Shown here: in pieces, positions 1-12,300 of the stretch
Layout of the letters: every line of letters begins with the position of its first letter
How positions within the stretch are numbered: the stretch's first letter is position 1
DNA from: Puffinus mauretanicus
Taxonomy: Eukaryota; Chordata; Aves; Procellariiformes; Procellariidae
Length of the DNA stretch: 64,000 bases
Direction of reading: 5' to 3'
NCBI GenBank assembly: GCA_023333565.1
Contig: JAJKFH010001602.1
Coordinates: forward strand, 1 to 64,000
Position numbers and translations under genes: made by a program
Notes under the pieces: model-generated
Database searches by the model: none
The model's input: only the letters and a program-made list of their open reading frames with translations
Told to the model about the DNA's origin: nothing

Positions 1-2640
1 CCCAAAGTGCGTAAGTGAACTCTTTTTACCATTTCATTCTTATTCCCTGGTAAACTTACAAGCTGTAGAAGATAGCATCTGTGAGAGTCCAGTGTTGATA
101 GCTCTGGGGCATGCCTGGGAAAAGGACACAGCAAAGGTTTAGAGCTGAAGTTGGGAGAGGAATCGTGTTTTGGTGGTCTTTGGCAGAGTAATGATCTGTG
201 TAACAGGCATGACCCGGGGAGCCGGGAGGAATAAACTGAAGATGTGAACCCAGCGCCACAGTTTAAATGCCATTTAAAAACAAGCAAAAACTACAGACAT
301 GGGATGATAGAAGATAGGATGGGAAGAAATCTTATATTAGTTGATGTATTGTTGTCTGTTATCTTCGTGTAAAGGCACAGGACGGCTATTTTCTCATTTT
401 TTGTTGCAAATCCGTTTGACAATAGCCTTATGTGTCAGTGTTTTACTCGCTTATTCTTCGTGTCATATGATATGTGATCTTGGGCCACTTTATCTTTTGT
501 TTGAGAATACCTGCGCAGTTAAGTACCCACTGATTTAAAGTCTAGATTATTTACTTTAATTTTTTTTTGTATCCCCAACGCTGATGAATCCCAAGAAGCA
601 GGAATCGTGGCATAAAGCATTGCCACCCAGTGCAGTAGAGAAAAAGAAATGTATTTCAGGCCTGTGGTGCTCTCCCGACTCCTTCACGTTGCATCAAAAA
701 AGAAATGGTGAGGGGATTAAGTGGGAGCTGTAGAACTGAAGGTATGATTACCTTACGCATTCCTGATGCGGTTTTAAGCCAGCTTATTTACATACTAAAA
801 TACCATAGAACACCTGGTCGTCTACTGAGATCCTCAGATGGATTTTGAAGGTCGCTGAGCTCTGTGCTAGCAGTCCTCAAGGTACCTCATTAAAACCAAT
901 CCAGGTATGTCTACATAAGCTGTAGTTATACCACAAGACAGGCATGTTGGTGGAATTCCAGTTAAGCAATACTTCAGCATCATTAATGGCACAAAAGCTT
1001 AAGATATTTCAGTTCAAGCACATTATAGGTAATACCTGAAATGAGTAATATTTAAAAACTGATTATGCAGAGAGAAATGATACGTTAATAGGCTGTTGTC
1101 CCTCCAGTTTCCAAGTTTTACCAATGTGTTTTCAGAACACCTCCGCAAGGTGCCCAAGTGGTAGTTCTGCACCGTGGAATGATGGGGGAAGAGGTGAAGA
1201 GGGGAAGTGACTCGCTAGAGACGGGGACTATGTTGAAACCCGGGTGTTTACCCTTGCACTCAGAACCTCTACTTTATTTTTTTCCTCTGTAGATGTACGT
1301 TTTTCAGAAGACTGATTTGAGACAAATTAGTTTTGCCATTGCAAGCCAATATATTGATACTATTTGCCGTTGTATTTCTCCACGTAAGCCTAGTAAGTGT
1401 CCACATACTATTTCTCTGAAGTACAGTTATTTTTAATGCAAGCATTGTAAAATACCACAATCTTATCCACAGTCCTGAGTGAAATTTCTTCATAACACTT
1501 TTGGTAAATCAGGATAGTATGGTAAATTCTTGTATGTTTTATATATTCATTTGTTGTTACACAACATAAAGAAACTTTGCAAACACAGGTGACAGAAACA
1601 TACTTTAAATACCCCTCTGTCATTATTTTCATCTTTATTAAGTGGCCAAAGGAGCAGGGATTCACACTTCCTTTTTCATGTAGGCGCCTACAGGATAATG
1701 TTAAATAAAAAGGAAAAGTTAAGTGCTTATCAATCAGTATTTTGGCAAAAAGAAAGTATAACTTGTTTAACCCTCATTTTTTTTTAAAGTTCTAGTGAAA
1801 TTAGACTATAAATGATTTAAGTTACAGCACCACACACATTTAAAAAAAGGATCAGTGACTCATTGCAGATTTATGCAGGTGTTATTTTCAGCCTTCTAAG
1901 TGCATCTTCTCTTTCCTTTAAAAATAAAAAGGCATCATTTTCTTTGCTTTGACTTTTTTAAAAGACTAATACAGAGTCAAATTTGGCTACTATCCAAATT
2001 ATACAAATGTTCATTATACAGAGGAAAACTTGCAAGTGTTGGTTACCTTCTGATGTGTCAGTTTGGCTACTGTCATGGAGTGCCTTGTGAGGAAGAAAGA
2101 GAAGAAGAGGGGGAATTTCAGAGAGCCCTTAGTGGTGATTTTATAATGGTGATTCAAGGATAAGTTTTGCTGTTTGTAGTCAAAACTCATAGTGATAAAA
2201 TTGACTGGATTAAGGGATCTAGAATTTAATCCTGTGTTTGTGATGGGGATTTTGGGTATTTAGATAATTTGTCTTAAATTTACTGCACATTATATACGTG
2301 TACATTGATATATAGATATGTGTGTGTTGAGGCACTTTGAAACTATATTGAACCATATTGATAAGTGAGGAAAACAGCTTAATGTTTTAGTAAATTTTTA
2401 AAGAATGTCACTGTATTTTCATATTTATGCTTGTAACATCTCTATTAAGTATTTGAAAGACCTGGTACGTTAAAGCACAAAGTTGTTCAGAGACACACTG
2501 ACTACAGGAGCAGACACTAGAGTTGGTGCTTAGATAAAGTCTGTAGCCTTAAAAACAGCCTTAGCGGAGTTTTGCCTGTAGGGGTTTGTTTCCTGCTATT
2601 TTTTTGAGTGTTTGATCATCCGAGTAACCTGTTGCAGGTG
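1..2640. other. Upstream intergenic DNA, no gene seen
   Basis: AT-rich non-coding sequence 5' of the IPPK CpG island. No open frame here looks protein-like or is flanked by convincing splice sites. AATAAA motifs occur at 1704-1709 and 1923-1928, but nothing coding lies upstream of them in the window, so they cannot be assigned to a transcript. In human the next gene on this side is BICD2, as I recall; no BICD2 exon could be recognised. The stretch also holds a 14-bp perfect palindrome at 1679-1692. Confidence 0.6.
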
Positions 2641-3053
2641 CAGACTCGTTTTCCACAGCGCGGTACCCGAGTACGTTATCTGGGCCACCAGCCCCAGGGC
2701 GCACAGAGAGCACTTCGGCTCTAGGTCGTCGTTTCTGGAGAAAGATGCTTTTTTGCCCCCAGTTCTGCTCGGCGGCCTCCGGAAGCCAGCCCCAAGGCGG
2801 TGCGGGGCGGGCGCCGTGCACGACGCAGAAACGGAGCCTGTGCCCAGGCCCCGGCGCCTGGAGCCGTGCGGGAAGGCCGCGGGGCCGGGGCCGGCCGCTC
2901 TGGCCGTGGAAAGGGCGCCTGAAGGGCCTTTCCCAGGGCTCCGCCGCCGGGGGTGAACGAGGAGAACCGGAGCTGCGGGGCGCTTGCGGGCCGGGGGCAG
3001 AGCAGCTTCCCGCGCCCCTCCTCTGCGGCCCTTCCTTTCTGCCCGGCTCAAGA

Positions 3054-3083
3054 ATGGCGGCGGGCGGAGCTGCCCGGCGCTAA
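3054..3083 (+). promoter_or_regulatory. Possible upstream ORF (9 codons) before IPPK
   Basis: ATG at 3054 opens a short frame that stops at TAA 3081-3083. It matters only if transcription begins upstream of 3054. It is in the same frame register as the main ATG but is closed by its own stop, so it cannot extend the IPPK protein at the N terminus. Confidence 0.3.
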
Positions 3084-3164
3084 GATGGCCGCCGGGCGCG
3101 CGCGCGCGGCGGGCCGGTCCGGCGGAGGGCGGGACTTCCTGCGGCGGGGCGGCGCGCAGCCGCG

Positions 3165-3179
3165 ATGGTGGAGGCGTGA
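3165..3179 (+). promoter_or_regulatory. Short upstream ORF (M-V-E-A-stop)
   Basis: ATG at 3165-3167 is followed by three codons and TGA at 3177-3179, 57 nt before the IPPK start. Its start context is strong (G at -3, G at +4). If the 5' end of the mRNA lies upstream of 3165, this minimal ORF would require leaky scanning or reinitiation before translation of IPPK, a common way to damp expression. Whether it is transcribed is inferred. Confidence 0.45.
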
Positions 3180-3236
3180 GCGCGGCGGGCCGGCGGCAGG
3201 GACCGTCCCCACGGGGCGCGGCGGCCCGGGCCGGGC

Positions 3237-3317
3237 ATGGAAGTGGAGAAGATGGATGAGAATGAATGGAAGTACCACGGGGAAGGCAACCAGAGCCTCG
3301 TCGTCTCCCACTGCCAG
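3237..3317 (+). CDS. IPPK: IPPK coding exon 1
   Basis: Encodes residues 1-27, including MDENEW (6-11) and the nucleotide-binding loop GEGNQSLVV (15-23). The exon ends in phase 0 at CAG|GTGTGG. The donor departs from consensus at +4 to +6 and is followed at once by a run of nine G at 3322-3330. ATG 3237 has G at -3 and G at +4. A further in-frame Met lies five codons downstream and could serve as an internal start. Confidence 0.97.
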
Positions 3318-6300
3318 GTGTGGGGGGGGGACTGCGGCGGGTAACGGCCGGCGGCGCGCGGGCGCCCCTCCCCCGCCCCGCCGGGCCCGCGTGAGGGGGC
3401 GCCGCCCGCGCCCTTGGGGACCGGGGCCGCGCCGGGGTCTCCGCGGACTGGCCGGGAGGGCGGGGGTCCCCGCGGCCCTGCCCGCGCCCAGCGCGGTGCC
3501 TCCCCGGGTGTGTGCCTCCAGGTGCTCGGGCCTCGCCCGCGGCGGGAGCGGCCGCCGGCCCCGCCGCCCTCCCCTGCCTTCTCTCCCGAAGTAGTTTCCC
3601 ATCCCGGACGCGGAGCGTTCGGCTGCTGGCCGGAGCGTGCGGGGAGGTCGCGGCCGTCCTTTGGGAGCGACCAGCAGGCGTTGTGCTTGGTTCCCTCTGA
3701 CGGGTTGTGTGGGTCGGGCAGGAGCAGTAGTGAAGGAGAGCAGCTGGTGGCCAGGCAGCTGTCGGTGGGAACGGGAGCTGCCAGAAAAGTACTAAACACT
3801 TCCATTTTCTATCATAATACCCTTTTCTGTCATTCCCTTTTCTATCATACGTGTGACAGAATAAAGAAATCTGGAGAGGAATGTTTCTCCTTTTGTCACT
3901 GACTCTTTTCTCGACAAGAGTTTGAACGCTTGCGGCGCCGAACTGGGACTCCCGAACACAATTCCGGTTTCTGGCTTGGCCGTAGACCTCTGCGTGAGTG
4001 GGCCGGGCGTTCCGGCCCTGTGCTTGGATTTACCCTTTGGGGGGTTTTGGTTGGGGTTTTTTGGTTTTGCTTTGTTGGTTTGGTTTGGTTTTTTAGTTAA
4101 AAAAAGAACTAAAATAGATTCAGCATTTTGGTGAGCAGGAACGATTAAATGAAGTTAAATCCAATCAAGCAGATTCTATGTCAGTTTAAAAAGCACGCGT
4201 TCATTTGACTGCTGTTACTGTATTCTTGCCCCACTCGTATGTATATTATTTACTTAATATATGGGGATACGTGTCCCTTGAAAGAGTTTATTCTTCTTCT
4301 AAAAAGTATTCGTGGCTATTTTTTGCCTTAAAAGTATACTTGTGTTTCAGTTTAAGTTCTGGTATGGATTTGCTGCAGAATGTTCTTGATGTTTCATAGA
4401 TCTAAAACCAGTAAAGCCAAAATGATAAAATGTAGGCTTTATGTAGAAAAAAATCTACAATAAGAGTTGAATCCTGAGAACCGTTTTTTTTATAATGTCT
4501 AAATGAATGATTGAAAACACCGGATTCTTTTGATGTCTGTTTTCTGGATTATAAGCATAAGCTAGATGTAAAAAATGTTAACAAATATCAAGTCTGAGAA
4601 AATGCTGGAAATCTTACAGTGCTTGCTGAATTTTAGGAGGGGCACTTCTGTGGCTCTTGTTTCTTTCTTCTTCTTTATATAAAATATTTTTTAAAAGATA
4701 TTTTTACTACAAGAAAAAAGTGCATGATTTTGTTTCCTGTCTAAATTTTAGCTTTGAAAAAGACAGATTAAAAAATACTTGGTCATTGAATGATAGGGAT
4801 CAGAATACGTAATGGATTAATAGTGATGTAACTGTGATATCTTTAAAGACCTGGAAAGTGAGGAAGTCTGCCAGAGATTCAGAATAGTTGCCGAGTGTGT
4901 CAGTTCTCTTTTTAACAAGATGCTAAAACTTTCAGAAAGTAAAAGTGAAATAGATATAATTTTTCCTCTATAGACAGCTTTGAACTAGTAAAGCTTCTGT
5001 CTTAGAGTTTGTGTCTACTGAAGAAGTCTTTTAAAATTGGAGCGTATAAAATACTGTTTAGATGCTAATTGTTACTTTGTACCTCTTACAAACAGGACAT
5101 ACTTGCATGATTAATCATCATTCTTGTGATCTGATGTCAAGTCATTCTCAGGTTTGTGTGAACAAGAACAGAAGACAGTGAATTTCATTTTAACTGTCCT
5201 TGCTTCATTCTGTATCTCTTCAGTCCGTGGTTTTTGTGTATAAATGCTAGTGGGAGGGACAGCGATTTGGTTGTGACAAGGGAGACATGGATGCTCAGAT
5301 ACAAGTGCCGGGGTTGTAAGTGAGAGGCCAGGGTGGAACTGTGTGTGTGCTTGTTGTTTCCACGTTCTCCCTTTTGATGTGTAGTGGCATTTTGGAACGT
5401 GGGGAGGAAGCTTGCCCTTATCTGTCTAGATCTGAACCTCTCTTCCTTGCTTCTTCTGGAAGATCTGAGAAGTTTTAAAAAACAAAACAACAACAACAAA
5501 AAATTATCCCTGTCCTTCTGGAGAAGAGGGCATCAGCTTCTTTGCCCTTTATGAAGTAAGATCTAGGGGGTTTTGTTTCAACTCCTGCCCTCTGGACCGC
5601 TCTTCAAAGCACTGATAACAGGTACTATGCAAGTTCATGTATCAAGCACAGGGTGTTTGGGGTGGGCTGGGCAGGCAGCCTGGATGGACGCTGTTGTTCT
5701 TGGTTGGGTGGAGTGTGTCTGGATTGAGGGTGAAGAGTAAGAGGAACAAGGTGTGCATCATCAGTTCGTGGGGCTCTCATGTGTTTAAGGCTATGCTTAT
5801 TTCTTTGGTTTATTCTATTGTCTGTATCTTTCCCTTTAAGACGTGAATGTAATGCACTGTTAATCCAGAGTTAGTACAGTACCAAAATTAAAAACTTGGC
5901 CATAGAAAAGTCACATGCCCAACTAATAGCTCTGCTAGCGATGAGCTGATAAGCCCTAGACGCAGGCAACATGCAACCGTTTTTTCCAGTGCCTTTGAAT
6001 GGTGGCACATAGACAAAGGTTTGTCTGACAGTCAGACGTCGGCGTTTTGTGGAACATGCTTTGCTGTTTTGGTGAAAGTGTTGTGAAGTACTGCTTGATG
6101 TGCTGTTTCCACTTACTGGTTACTAATCCTGCAGAACGCAACAGTGACAAGTCTCCCTGTGTGCCTGCGCTTACGGCCTGCGGAACGCCGTACTGAAATG
6201 AGTGGCTGAAATCACTGCAAGTGCATCTCTGTTCCTTCTTCATGCAGTTAGGAGAGGACTTCGGCAGGGTGTGGTCTAGTCAACGCGTCTCTTCTTACAG

Positions 6301-9300
6301 TGGTAGTTTTACAGAGTTACTTTAATTAGTTCTCCAGCATTTAGAGAGTGATCTGATGAATAAAGATGGAATGCCTGCTGATCATTTCCAGTTACCATTG
6401 TTATCTCTGGAGCTATATGGTTGCTTGGTGCATACTCAAACTTCTGCTTTCCTGGCTTTTTAAAGTTTCAGTTCTGATGAATCTAAAATTCTGGAAGACA
6501 CACAATATTATGGTACAAATTTCTCTGTTGATAAAGCTTTTCCTGTTGGTTTTTATTGCAGCTGTGATTAACTTAATCCAAATTGAAACTGAATTGTATA
6601 AGTCTTGCAGCCTGCTGAAATGCTTCCAGTAGAAAACGAACAAAGACAGCTTTCCTACCTCGTGATTTTAGTGAGAAACACAACTGGCAACTCCGTTTGT
6701 TTCCTGAAGACAGCACTTGAGACGGTCGGAAAGATCGCTCTGAAGTACACAAAAACTGCAGGTTCATTCAGGCAGTGTCTGTATGATCCTTGTTCATAGG
6801 TTGCAATTTTGAATATTGGATTGAATCACAGTATCCTCTTCAAATAGCTTATTTGCCACCCTTCACACTATCCAGTGAATTGTGGTTGCTTGTTCTAGTC
6901 GCCATCTCAGAGATGCATAAAGTGCTGCAGTAGAGATGCAGCTCTAGAAAACCCAAACCAAGCACCATCACAGCCAGGCGGTTTTGAAAGGATGTTTCTT
7001 ACTCCCTGCATTTTTATTGGAGTGTCGCTCCTTCCACATTGAATTTGGCTTCTGATTTAAAAAGAGGGCTAAACCACGCTTTCCCTCCTCCTCTCTACTC
7101 TTGAGCAGTAGAGAGGGTTCAGAGGAACTGCTATAGAACAGTTATCTTCTTCCAGCTGTTGACCCTTTCTAAGGTGGAGATACCTAGTGTTTCAGAAGTG
7201 AGCTGGAAATCCGCATTTGTAGTTCTGCGTTTTAATCAGTTGTTTGGTCTTACAGAGACACTTAACACTTCATTTCAAAAGGCTTCAGGAGGTGTTTGTA
7301 GAAAGTAGTGTAAGCAACTCTAGAAATAATGACTTGTATTTCCTTTCACTGTTGAAACATATGCTTGCAATCTCCATTTTTTGCTTTATGAGATAAAGCA
7401 TGTACGTGCCTCCTGTGCGTCACTGCGGTTGATTTCTACTTTTTTTTTTTTTTTTGCGTGTTGGGATATTATGGTAACCAAATGCTTCATTTTAAAATAT
7501 GTTTGAACATCAAGCTTGTGTTTCAGGGTGACTACTGGGAGGTGGTACAAGAAAAGAGGAGTTTTTTTTTTCCCCAGCTTGTTTTTTATTCAATGAGATG
7601 GTCTAGAGGAACCTTGGTGTGTGCTTGCAAAAGGTTGTGGTTTGTATCTTCAGATGCCTTGATTGTTAGTAGTAATCTACTTCTTGTCTTTGGAGAGCTT
7701 GGAGGTCTAACCAATATCCTTGGGTTTTGGTATGGGCCTTAATTAGTAAATGCGTAAACCGTCTAGAGAGCCTGTGTAAGCTTACGAAATAGAAGAGAAG
7801 GAGGGGAGGGTAGATGGAGAAGGTAAACGAAGCAGAGCTAGGGAGACTGGGTGAGGGAGTCAAGTCAGATTGACTCAAACTTGCAGAAGATTCCCAAAGT
7901 TGGTGCCTGTAGTAGGTGAATATCTGGCTCTTCTCTGTGATCCCCCCCCCCTTGGAGACATATGGGTAAAGATGGAGGATATCACAGTGCTACTTTCGCA
8001 GGCATCCTTCCTGATCCTTGCTCTGGCTTTGTAGGGGACTGTAGAGAGCAGAGGTTGCTAGGAGAGAGAGTATCTTGCGTTTTAATGGTAGTCTTTGATT
8101 TCGCTGTATCTGTAGCTGCTTCTGCTGGCAGCTGCATTATGATGGCTGCAAAGTGTGTGCAGGAAGACACTTTCTGCGTATGGGGGAGATGGATCTGGGT
8201 TTGATTTTTTTGGTATAAAATAATTCTACCTGTGAGGGGGTGCTTTGTGTCAAATCAGACTAGATAATTGTTCCTAATAGGGCTTTTGCAGTATGAAATA
8301 GTTTTCCTGTGGTTCGTTGGTTGGTTTGTTTTTAAGAATAATGACAAATTGTTGTTAGTGGAAAATTTTGTCATAATAAATTTACTTTGAGAGAGGACCA
8401 TTAACAAGATTGTATGTTTAGACACAGGGTTTTTTGCTGAGAAGAGTGAAAAGCTTATGGTCAGAATTACTAGCTAGCTGCAGCTTTCCTATTTGGTCTT
8501 GTTTGGCAAAAAGGGAGTGATGCTGATGATTAATTGCTGTCTTGCTGAGAAAATCTTCTTAAGGCACTTTTTCTGATGATGTCATTTTGTACAAGTTCAA
8601 AAACCTGCGTGTCCTGTTTCTTCTTCCATTGTTTTTCAATGTGGAGTTGGCTGAGTCTGGTTTGTCCTATTGAAGTTAGTGTAAGTAAAGTATTGCCCCC
8701 AAAACTTCCAAGCCATTCCTGACAAATTCCAGATCCCTGACTATAAAGCAGATTTTGTTCAGTTGTGTTCTGTTTGGTTTTTTTCTTCTTAATGTCTGTG
8801 GAATAGTGAATTAACATCTATGAATGTCTTGATTTCAAGGAAATATAGAACAGACTGCTGATTCCTGTGTCTTCAGGTACAGTACCTGGGTAGGTACCTG
8901 AGTCTTCAGGTAGGGGAAGAATACTTAAAAACTAGTTGCTGTTCCTTGCCAGTATAAATACAATAGCTTATTAACAATGGCCTTCTCTGAATATTGCTCT
9001 GATTTAAAATACGGCCAAGTTATGGTGTCTTGGTTCTTTCACAGTAAGAAATTATCAGAAAAGGTAAGATGCAACTTGTATTTATTGAATTTTATTTTCA
9101 CTAATGGGACAGACATCGTTTTGGTAAGACTTGGACTTCAACATTTTTTGAGGAGATTCTTCTATTTAAATTCCAAACCTATGCTAATTCTTATTTCTGA
9201 TGGATTTCATGCTCTGGCTGTATCCAAAAGATTCACCAAGCCTATGTGATGTAGTATAGGGAGGAGTTTTGCACCTGGTTGTGTAGAATTTTCTGGAGGA

Positions 9301-12300
9301 AGCAAAACGTACATGTGAGTGAGTTGGACTGAGATTCCAGCATGAATTTTAATGGGGATTAAGGGCCATTAAAACCTCTTCTGCTTTTTTGCTAGTTTGT
9401 AGGGCATTTCTTTGACCTGGTTTCTCCAGCATTGTGTTCTTTTGGGGGTACACATATCTAAACATTGTCTAGCAAAAACCCCACACCTGCACACCCTTTG
9501 CCTACTTAGAAAAAGGGCAAGAAAACAGATTGATGGTTAAACATAATATATTGCTTTGTTCCTTTTTTTCTAGTTGTAATTGCTTTTTATTAATTTTTTT
9601 TTAAATATTTATTTGTTGTTAGCAAGTAGAGGAGCTTCTGCCCAAATTTACTGAAGCAAGCAGCTATAAAAACCAGTTTAAAGGCCAAGTATGTGATCAG
9701 GGTGTGTCATCAGTGGGAAAGAAAGGAAGAGATGTCTGCCTTGCTGTAAACAACAATTAAGTTTTTAGGGACAGGAGGCAATGACCAGTTTGAGTTGGAA
9801 TTCGGGACCCTTTGTGGCACCTGTATGAAACTGTACATTTCCTTGCGTTAACCTTGGTTAACTGGTCTTTAAATACACATCTGGGTCACTGGGGAAAAAA
9901 GGAAGATAGTTTTGTATTTGGTTGTAATTGGTTCTTTGGCTAAACTGGTACAACTGCGATTGTAGATGTCATAACTAATTGGACTAACTCTACTTGAGTG
10001 CAATCTACAAAGGTTTTACTATAAACGAAGAATTAAAAATTGGAAGCACTTCCAGTTCTGTGGATTAGCTGCAAAGCTTTTTTTGATCCAAAAAAAAAGT
10101 CAACAGCTTGATTCAACATATATATAGAATTTTAATTCCATATTGGGATTTCAATTCCATATTGCACTAGTGTAGTTAAATTTACTTTTTCCTTGGCTTT
10201 ACCAAGTTTCTGCCCTGAAAGGATGCTCTGAATGCAGTGCGGTGTAGTAGTATCTTCCATAAAGTGAAAGGGAAGGTGGCACTGAGTAGAGGGGCTGAAT
10301 GAAGAGAGGAGAAAGAACAGAAATGCAGCAATTGAAACTTTTCTTATCATATTAGTGCCTAGGGTTCTGTAGATGCAGATGGGAAAATGCAGCATGTGTG
10401 TGGAAGGAGATGGGAGACAGAAACACTCTGTATCTTAGATCTAGTACTCTAACGTAATCACGACAGTGATCCTTTAACTGCAGCAGCAGCAACACCGCTC
10501 TCCTCCCTCCAGAATACTTTTTGCCAGAGGTGTTGTCTTAGTTCGCTAATAACAGAGTGCTGGAGCAGACTTGTCCTCTGGTGACTTCCGATGGAAATGC
10601 AAACTCCACTTTACGCCTGGTTTTTTGTGTTCTTTTTTTGCGTGACTTTTGAGAATGCTGAAGGCTATATGCAGTGAAAATGTAAAACGAATCCAGTTTT
10701 GCAGACGAGCTCAGGAGGTAGTTAGCCTTGATTAAAAACAGTCTTGTTTTTTCTGTTTGGGTGCTAGCTCAAACTCTAATGAGTTTCTTTTTGCAGTTGA
10801 TGAGATCAAGTAATTATCTAAAAAGCATTTTTTTGGTCTGTTAGAAGCGTTTGGTAAATGGAGTGATGGTGGAGTTCATAAGCCCACACTTTGCCTTTTC
10901 TGTGCTGCACGTGTCTCTTCCCTCAGTCAGCAGCAGTGGTGGCTTGGTTGCTTTGGTGGAAGTGCTTGGCTGACCCATAAGCTATATAGGAGTGGTCAGT
11001 CTAATAGGCTATTTTATTCACTCCTTCGGTTCTTTCCTCCCTGCCAACTTTTCAGCGGGTGTTTTCTTTGCCTCAGTGTATTACTCCTGAGATACACAGT
11101 AACCGTGTTCTGACCTCCTGGTTTTGCTCGGAAGGGAGCAGAGACACTGCATTCGATTAAACAGTTGCGCAAGACTTGCTTAGGTTTCTTCTAGCTGATG
11201 TGTTCAGGATACTTGGAATTATTAACTTGTTCTAACTCTCCATTTTATTACTTTACTTCATTCTAATCCCTCTTACTGTTTTGACTTTTTATTTCCTCCC
11301 CTCCCTATTAATATTTTCCTGAAACGCCTTGTTTCCCCAACGTAACAGAAGCTAAGTAGGCAGCTTAATGCTGGAGAGGGTACGTTGCTGATAGCTGCAG
11401 GTTTAGAGCAGTTTGAAGGAAGGAAGCTTAGTACATGTTCTTGTTGGTATAACTCACCTGTTTGAGAGATGGATGAGGTATTTGATACACTTAAATGTTC
11501 AGGACCAGTTTTTTTGTTCCTTGTTTTTAACAGCTAGGGTGTCAGGGACATCTACCGTGTTACCCAGACTGTAGTAATGTATGCTGAGGGCCAGGCATCA
11601 ATAGGTTTATTCATTCTGTTCTCTCTCTGGTACGCGTTTCCAGCTAGTACCCGTGGGTGTATCGCTTGATATCGTTTCAGGTACTGTGATTAGATGGCTT
11701 AGCTGAAGGGCAAACATTTCCTTCTCACTCATGGATAGTGCAATCATAAAATTCTCTTGGAATTGATACCATCTGCATATTGCAAGGTTGTACAAAGCTT
11801 ATCTATAAAGTGGAACATGAGTTAGCACTTAAGTATTGTGGGAGTCTAGATCATAAGCAAGCAGGAAAAAAAAGTCGAATGAGTACCTGAAGTCTGATTC
11901 AAGCTGTGAGCTCTATGCTAAAGAACACAAGTATTGTGGTGGTGTTTGCTTCCGAATAATGGTTTAAGATACTGAGTGGTGTCAAGCCAGGTGCTATGCC
12001 AGAAATTCTTTATTCGTGTAAAGAAGTAAAAAGATTGTTCTTAAGGGACTCCTATGCTAAATAGAAGAGTATTGTTCCGATTTTCGAATGCTTCCTTGCA
12101 CTTTGTGTGAGCAGTTGCTAAACTTCCTCTATACTGGCAGGAAATGTAGCTTTCCTCACTTTGTTTTGTGTGATCTTATCCACTTTATACAGAACAAAAC
12201 CGGGTTGGAAAACAACACTTGTACACAATATTACTATGTGCGCTTCATTCAAAAGCTGCAAAATTTTCCAGTGCTTAGTTTGTTTTATACATCCCTTCAC

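Larger units (their letters stand above)
2640..3640 (+). promoter_or_regulatory. IPPK: CpG-island promoter of IPPK
   Basis: A sharply GC- and CpG-rich block in an AT-rich region, ending just downstream of IPPK exon 1. It has no TATA box near the start codon. Visible elements include GC boxes (GGGCGGG at 3127-3133, GGGGCGGGC near 2804), a YY1-like AAGATGGCCGCC at 3082-3093, an ETS-type ACTTCCT at 3134-3140, and an alternating GC run near 3096-3108. This is the usual architecture of a housekeeping promoter. The transcription start is inferred to lie roughly between 3080 and 3200, since YY1 elements of this kind typically sit just downstream of the start site. The exact start cannot be seen. Confidence 0.85.

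Noticed and set aside
2596..3805. Many long open frames on both strands in 2.6-3.8 kb (up to 241 codons)
   Set aside because: They arise from stop-poor GC-rich CpG-island sequence, have Arg/Pro/Gly/Ala-biased translations and overlap one another in several frames. Only the short spliced exon 1 frame at 3237 matches a known family.
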